Source of the DNA: Flavobacterium sp. IMCC34852
GTDB taxonomy: Bacteria; Bacteroidota; Bacteroidia; Flavobacteriales; Flavobacteriaceae
DNA: 64,000 nt
Direction of reading: 5' to 3'
Assembly: GCF_030643905.1 (NCBI RefSeq)
Contig: NZ_CP121446.1
Coordinates: 1,922,001-1,986,000, forward strand
Part shown: piece after piece, positions 59,673 to 64,000 of the stretch
How the letters are laid out: every line of letters starts with the position of its first letter
Position numbering within the stretch: the first letter of the stretch is position 1
The notes under the pieces: model-generated
Seen by the model: the letters and a program-made list of their open reading frames with translations, nothing else
Database searches by the model: none
What the model was told of the DNA's origin: nothing
Program-made: the position numbers and the translations under genes

Positions 59673-60326
59673 ATGAAAAAACAACTTTTTGCCCTACTCA
59701 TTTTATTCATTTCTTTTAATGTTACTGCCCAACAGCAACCTTTTTGGAACGAAATCAAAGCCTTCAAAACCCAAGACAGTATTCAGCAACCCAAAGACGG
59801 AATGATCTTGTTTATAGGCAGTTCTTCTTTCAGATTGTGGAAAACATTGAAAGAAGATTTCCACAATGAAAATATCGTTAATCGCGCTTTCGGCGGTGCT
59901 ACTTTGGAAGATTTGATGTATTGGCAAAATGAAGTGGTTCTAAAATACAAACCGAAGAAGATTTTTATTTATTGTGGTGAAAACGATGTGGCGAGTTCAG
60001 AAATCGTAACCCCGGAAATGGTTTTTAACCGCTATAAAACCCTACATGCAACGCTAAGAAAACAATTTCCTCAAACGCCTATAGTATTTGTTTCTCTAAA
60101 GCCATGTATACTGCGTTGGGCAATGAAGGACAGAATGATGGCTGCCAATGCATTAATCAGTGATTATTTAAAAAGCGATAAATATTCGGTTTTTGTCAAT
60201 ATTTGGGATAAGATGCTGGAAAACGGTCAACCCATGAAAGACATTTTTATCGAAGATAATTTGCACATGAATGAGAAAGGTTATGCTATTTGGACCAAAG
60301 CATTGAACGCTTTAGTAAACGAATAA
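59673..60326 (+). CDS. SGNH/GDSL-type esterase (secreted)
   Basis: 217 residues. Signal peptide MKKQLFALLILFISFNVTAQ. The SGNH blocks are ILFIGSSSFRLWKTL (block I Ser), NRAFGGATLEDLMYW (block II Gly), YCGENDVAS (block III Asn-Asp) and DNLHMNEKGYAIW (block V Asp/His). Members cleave acetyl esters on sugars or lipids. The substrate is unknown. A terminator follows. Confidence 0.9.
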   Translation: MKKQLFALLILFISFNVTAQQQPFWNEIKAFKTQDSIQQPKDGMILFIGSSSFRLWKTLKEDFHNENIVNRAFGGATLEDLMYWQNEVVLKYKPKKIFIYCGENDVASSEIVTPEMVFNRYKTLHATLRKQFPQTPIVFVSLKPCILRWAMKDRMMAANALISDYLKSDKYSVFVNIWDKMLENGQPMKDIFIEDNLHMNEKGYAIWTKALNALVNE

Positions 60327-60332
60327 TAATAA

Positions 60333-60360
60333 AAAAACCGGTAAGCACCGGTTTTTATTT
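60333..60360. terminator. Bidirectional terminator between SGNH and lipoprotein genes
   Basis: AAAAACCGG (60333-60341) pairs with CCGGTTTTT (60348-60356), with A and T tracts on both sides. It ends both the SGNH gene and the convergent small lipoprotein gene. Confidence 0.9.
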
Positions 60361-60378
60361 TTTCTACAGTAGTGAGCC

Positions 60379-60603
60379 TTATTTCTTGATTTCTACATCA
60401 ACGTCTTTGCTGTCAACATCTACACCGTCGCCACTTATTTTTACGGAAGTGCCTTCTTTTTCTTTAACAGTATCTTTAACGATTACAGTTTCTTTTTCGA
60501 TAGTGTTGGTTTCTATCACTTCTGTTGTTTTTTCTTCTTTTTTATCACATGACATTAATAATACCATTGATAACATACTTAATCCAATCCCCACATTTTT
60601 CAT
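60379..60603 (-). CDS. Small lipoprotein of unknown function
   Basis: 74 residues. Lipobox LLMSC (Cys19), followed by a charged Lys/Glu/Thr/Val-rich chain (DKKEEKTTEVIETNTIEKETVIVKDTVKEKEG). The chain ends VDVDSKDVDVEIKK. Low complexity with a weak beta-strand tendency. No named family. It could be a periplasmic filler or spacer lipoprotein, or part of the envelope. Confidence 0.75.
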   Translation of the reverse strand: MKNVGIGLSMLSMVLLMSCDKKEEKTTEVIETNTIEKETVIVKDTVKEKEGTSVKISGDGVDVDSKDVDVEIKK

Positions 60604-60691
60604 AAACTAATATTTAAGTTATTGGGAAAGGTAGTCAATAAATACCGGGTAAACTATTAATTATCAATCAATTTGCTTTACGAGTTCTTTA

Positions 60692-62158
60692 TCAAGCTTC
60701 TTGATTGGCACTGTTGGGTATAATATGTTTTTCCAAAACACGTTTGCTATCGGTCTTCACTGCAGTTTCTTTTCGCATTCCCCAAAAGAAATCAGAAGAT
60801 TTTTTTCGAGCTTCTTCCAAGTTTACTATGGGTAAAGGATAGTTTTTTCCCGGTATAAAGTCGTGAAAAACTTGCTCAATTGGGGTTAATTTCCATGGTT
60901 CATGAAGAAATGGAATAGGTAACAAAGCCAATTCAGGAACCCATTTTTTAATAAATTCTCCTTCCGGACCGTGTTCCAATGAATTTTTTACCGGATTGTA
61001 AACACGCAAAGTATTAATTCCGGTAACGCCGGCTTGCATTTGAATTTGAGGATAATGAATGCCGGGTTCAAAATCTAAAAACTGTTGGGCCAAGTGCGGA
61101 CTGCAATTTTGCCAAGGTTGAAACAAATGATGGGTATAAAACGAAACCACCAACGCTCGCATCCGAAAGTTTAAATATCCAGTAGTATTTAAGCAACGCA
61201 TGCAAGCATCAACAATCGGAACGCCGGTCTTTCCTCTTGTCCATGCCAAATGCCAATCTTCTTTAACCATTTGTTTTAAATGGCGATAACCTTTGTTAAC
61301 GGCAACAAATTCCATTTCGCATTCCATTTCAAATTTCTGAATAAAATGAGCTTGCCATCTTAATCGAGAAGCAAAATTGGCAATCTGTCGATTATTTTTC
61401 CCACTTTTTGCTTTGAGTATTGCCGCTTGATAAACCTGACGAATCGATAAGTTTCCCCAAGCAATATAGGGCGAAAGCCTACTACAGCCTTTGCGAGCAG
61501 CTTCGGGTTTTGAGATATGCCGACTGTAATTCTCCACGCGCTCCTCTAAAAAGGAACTCAGGTAACGCCAACCGGTTTTGGTGCCGCCTTTTTGAAACGG
61601 GGTACTTTTTTCGGTTTTTAAATTGGGTACCGAAAAGAAGTTCTCTATCGCTTCCAACTCTCGGTATTTGATAAAACTTCTGCTGTCAGCTTTAAACTGA
61701 AAGCACGGTTTTTCCATGAAATCATACCAATCTTCTTTCCAATGCTTTCGGTTTTGTAAACCACGAATCACGCCATTAGTAATAAACTCATACCATGGAA
61801 TTCCATGTTCTTTCAAGATTTCGGCTATAGCTAAATCTCTTTCGTAGGTGACTTTAATTCCGGTTTCTTGGTGCGAGTAAATACCGCGAATAGGAATTAG
61901 TTCTATTAGTTTTTTAAAAACGGTAAAAGCTTCTTCTTCTACTATCAGTATTTGGGTATGATATGGCAGGAGTTCGGATTGTAATTCTTCTAAAGATTGT
62001 TTGATAAAATCAAAATGTCTTTGGCTGTAATGATGGTCATTGACTAAAGATGGTTCAAGAATATAAAGCAACAGCACTTTTCCCGAAGCTTCTAAAGCAC
62101 GATGTAAGGCTTCGTGGTCGTGTAATCGCAAATCTCTTTTAAACCAGACGATGTTCAT
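60692..62158 (-). CDS. Cryptochrome/photolyase family flavoprotein
   Basis: 488 residues. N-terminal photolyase domain ([38 protein letters not shown]) and a C-terminal FAD-binding domain: [71 protein letters not shown]. The segment after this ([35 protein letters not shown]) departs from CPD photolyases ([21 protein letters not shown]), so it belongs to a divergent branch and may be a cryptochrome. Its start overlaps the stop of the CPD photolyase gene by 1 nt. Confidence 0.88.
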   Translation of the reverse strand: MNIVWFKRDLRLHDHEALHRALEASGKVLLLYILEPSLVNDHHYSQRHFDFIKQSLEELQSELLPYHTQILIVEEEAFTVFKKLIELIPIRGIYSHQETGIKVTYERDLAIAEILKEHGIPWYEFITNGVIRGLQNRKHWKEDWYDFMEKPCFQFKADSRSFIKYRELEAIENFFSVPNLKTEKSTPFQKGGTKTGWRYLSSFLEERVENYSRHISKPEAARKGCSRLSPYIAWGNLSIRQVYQAAILKAKSGKNNRQIANFASRLRWQAHFIQKFEMECEMEFVAVNKGYRHLKQMVKEDWHLAWTRGKTGVPIVDACMRCLNTTGYLNFRMRALVVSFYTHHLFQPWQNCSPHLAQQFLDFEPGIHYPQIQMQAGVTGINTLRVYNPVKNSLEHGPEGEFIKKWVPELALLPIPFLHEPWKLTPIEQVFHDFIPGKNYPLPIVNLEEARKKSSDFFWGMRKETAVKTDSKRVLEKHIIPNSANQEA

Positions 62159-63444
62159 CAGCCGACGGCTTTTTTATAAACAGTTAGACATTTCTCACGC
62201 GCTTCTTTATGATCCACAATGGGTTGCGGATATTCTAATGAATTCAACTCTGGAATCCATTTTTTGATATAAGTTAAGTCTTTGTCAAACTTTTTGATTT
62301 GTTCCGTTGGATTAAATATTCTGAAGTATGGTGCGGCATCGACACCACTTCCGGCTGCCCATTGCCAATTCCCTACATTACTGGCTTGCTCATAATCTAA
62401 TAGTTTTTGGGCAAAATAAGTTTCACCCCAGCGCCAATCAATTAATAAATGTTTGCACAAAAAACTCGCCACTATCATTCGCACCCGATTGTGCATATGT
62501 CCGGTTGTATTGAGTTCTCGCATTCCGGCATCCACAAAAGGATAACCGGTTTTCCCTTCACACCATTTTTGAAACAAGATTTCCTTATTCTCCCATTGGA
62601 TTTCATCGTATTTGGGTTTGAAACTTTTATTGACTGTGTGCGGGAAATGCCATAAGATTTGCATGAAAAACTCACGCCAAATCAATTCCTTCAGAAATGT
62701 TTCATTCTTGCTTTCCAAAGCCTTGGCAACCATTTTTCTGATGGAAACAGCTCCAAAACGAAGATATATTCCCAGATAAGAAGTCTTGTTAAGCGCCGGG
62801 AAATTTCTAGTAGCTTCGTAATTGTCAATTAGTGTATGCGAAATATCATAAGGCGTTACTTCGATGTCAGACGCTACAAAACCAATATCTTTTAAACTTA
62901 AAAAAGGATAGGAGTGAAGAGCTATTTTTTCCAGAGAATCTTCTGAATTGTAATTGACTAATTGTATTTTCTTAAAGTGTTCTTTCCATTTATTCGAATA
63001 CGGAGTATAGACCACATAAGGCGAGCCGTCGTCTTTAACAACTTCGCTTTTTTCAAAGATGACTTGGTCTTTACTGGTTTTAAATTCGATGTTGTACTCT
63101 TTGAACAAACCGTACAATTCTAAATCACGTTTGCGCGCATAGGGTTCGTAATCGTGATTGGTAAAAACTATTTTGATTTTATTTTCGGCTAATATTTTAT
63201 GGTAAACTTCAAAAGGATCACCGTAAAAAACGGCCAATGATTTACCGATTTTTTTTAACTGATCTTGTATTTTATTCAGTTGGTTGTGTATAAAAGTTAC
63301 CCTTGCATCATCTTTTGGTAATTGGGATAGTATATTTTCATCAAAAATAAAAATCGGCAAAACCTCATCACCACTTTGCAGAGCATGATAAAGTCCGGCA
63401 TTATCGTCCAATCGCAAATCGCGTCTAAACCAAAATATGTTCAT
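62158..63444 (-). CDS. phrB: CPD-type deoxyribodipyrimidine photolyase
   Basis: 428 residues. N-terminal antenna domain [22 protein letters not shown]. The FAD domain has [115 protein letters not shown]. The last is the classical class I CPD photolyase signature. It repairs cyclobutane dimers with blue light. It lies downstream of the SDR and upstream of the second flavoprotein on the same strand, so it is the middle gene of a three-gene operon. Confidence 0.95.
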   Translation of the reverse strand: MNIFWFRRDLRLDDNAGLYHALQSGDEVLPIFIFDENILSQLPKDDARVTFIHNQLNKIQDQLKKIGKSLAVFYGDPFEVYHKILAENKIKIVFTNHDYEPYARKRDLELYGLFKEYNIEFKTSKDQVIFEKSEVVKDDGSPYVVYTPYSNKWKEHFKKIQLVNYNSEDSLEKIALHSYPFLSLKDIGFVASDIEVTPYDISHTLIDNYEATRNFPALNKTSYLGIYLRFGAVSIRKMVAKALESKNETFLKELIWREFFMQILWHFPHTVNKSFKPKYDEIQWENKEILFQKWCEGKTGYPFVDAGMRELNTTGHMHNRVRMIVASFLCKHLLIDWRWGETYFAQKLLDYEQASNVGNWQWAAGSGVDAAPYFRIFNPTEQIKKFDKDLTYIKKWIPELNSLEYPQPIVDHKEAREKCLTVYKKAVG

Positions 63445-63453
63445 TTTAAACTT

Positions 63454-64000
63454 TTAATTATTCACCAATAAACTTGACATTCCGCCATCAACATGAAAAA
63501 TTTGTCCTGAAATCCATGAACTGTCATCACTGAGTAAAAATCTGGCTGTTTTAGCCATATCGTCGGCAGTTCCGACTCTTTTTAGCGGATGACGTTGAGC
63601 AGATTTTTCTTTTTTCTCCTCGTTGCTTAAAAATTTTTCTGCCAATGGTGTATCGGTCAGTGACGGAGCGATGACATTGACTCTGATTTTTGGAGCGTAT
63701 TCTGCGGCTAAGGCTTTGGCAAATCCCTCGATAGCACCTTTGGCAGCAGAAACACTGGTGTGAAAAGGCATTCCCATACCGGCCGCTACCGAACTGAATA
63801 AAACAATACTTGATTGATTTGAAGCCGATAAATTAGGTAATATGCTTTGCAAAACCTTAATCATGCTGATAAAATTGATTTGCAAATCACTTTCAAAAGT
63901 TTCAGGTTTTAACCCGCGAAACGGACGCAAATTGATACTACCCGGGCAATATACAAATCCGTCTAAAACGCTTGGCAATAAAGATACATTTAAAGTATCT
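63454..64000 (-). CDS. SDR family protein (partial, N-terminus off window)
   Basis: 182 residues are visible; the frame continues past the right edge, so the N-terminal Rossmann motif is not seen. FVYCPGSINLRPF, SSIVLFSSVAAGMG, AKGAIEGFAKALAAEYAPKIRVNVIAPSLTDTPLAEKFL and FHVDGGMSSL are SDR features. The catalytic Ser is present (SSVAAG), but the usual YxxxK Tyr is Val in HTSVSAAKG; the Lys remains. It may not have normal oxidoreductase activity. It lies 9 bp upstream of the photolyase gene. Confidence 0.88.
   Translation of the reverse strand, partial: DTLNVSLLPSVLDGFVYCPGSINLRPFRGLKPETFESDLQINFISMIKVLQSILPNLSASNQSSIVLFSSVAAGMGMPFHTSVSAAKGAIEGFAKALAAEYAPKIRVNVIAPSLTDTPLAEKFLSNEEKKEKSAQRHPLKRVGTADDMAKTARFLLSDDSSWISGQIFHVDGGMSSLLVNN

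Overview
This window is a chromosomal segment of a Bacteroidota bacterium, almost certainly Flavobacterium or a close relative. Base composition is AT-rich, many genes lack a clear Shine-Dalgarno sequence, and many start regions carry the Bacteroidota -7 promoter box TAnnTTTG, sometimes with a TTTG/TTG box 17-23 nt upstream. The protein set is typical of flavobacteria: DUF1015, Pit with DUF47, an M56/BlaI pair, an outer-membrane beta-barrel receptor with a carboxypeptidase-like plug extension, fumarylacetoacetase, and paired photolyases. Most genes are core metabolism and housekeeping.

Layout. 1-5.8 kb: exonuclease/GIY-YIG (partial), YggS, DUF1015, 3-hydroxyacyl-CoA dehydrogenase, Gfo/Idh oxidoreductase, pcm, smpB. 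5.9-11.4 kb: outer-membrane barrel, VF530, GNAT, aldose-epimerase-like protein, a CAP-domain lipoprotein, fumC and a 57-residue membrane protein. 11.5-16.5 kb: large outer-membrane receptor, ArsC-like protein, CPBP protease, menE. 16.5-22.4 kb: DoxX, M1 peptidase, RluA-type pseudouridine synthase, acyl-CoA carboxylase beta chain. 22.6-26.8 kb: phosphate uptake set (DUF47, Pit, phosphate-selective-type porin), then a dienelactone hydrolase. 26.8-27.0 kb: a strong small-RNA candidate with its own promoter and terminator. 27-34.6 kb: lpxD, prfB with its programmed frameshift, threonine aldolase, oligopeptidase B, a cysteine synthase-type enzyme, YebC. 34.7-40.6 kb: S41 protease, gcvT, fahA, glyA. 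40.7-43.8 kb: an adaptor/permease/ATPase export operon. 43.8-47.6 kb: pentapeptide protein, NUDIX, MATE, tRNA-Arg, apt and a 47-residue protein. 47.7-50.9 kb: BlaI, M56 BlaR1-like sensor and a free-standing paralogue of the sensor's outer half, behind a promoter with phased operators. 51-53.6 kb: MFS, DUF1684, TatD. 53.7-57.7 kb: accessory region. 57.7-60.6 kb: tcdA, DUF1648, HAD, SGNH. 60.7-64 kb: two photolyase/cryptochrome genes and an SDR.

The accessory region is the most unusual part. Two structured sites of about 120-130 nt, which resemble integron attC sites, sit at the 3' ends of two minus-strand units. One unit encodes an orphan protein. The other encodes an AAA15/RloA-like ATPase whose stop overlaps the start of a 155-residue protein of unknown family. 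The ATPase unit has inverted GTTAGCGGTC ends. It is followed by about 140 bp of short repeats phased at 11 bp. This has the form of a small mobile defence cassette (an ATPase sensor with a small effector), but function is inferred only from architecture.

Intergenic DNA also carries interspersed repeats: three copies of a palindromic 'TAGCCCCGATAG...AGCGGATAGCGGG' element, several word-like microrepeats, and one microrepeat inserted in frame in yggS.
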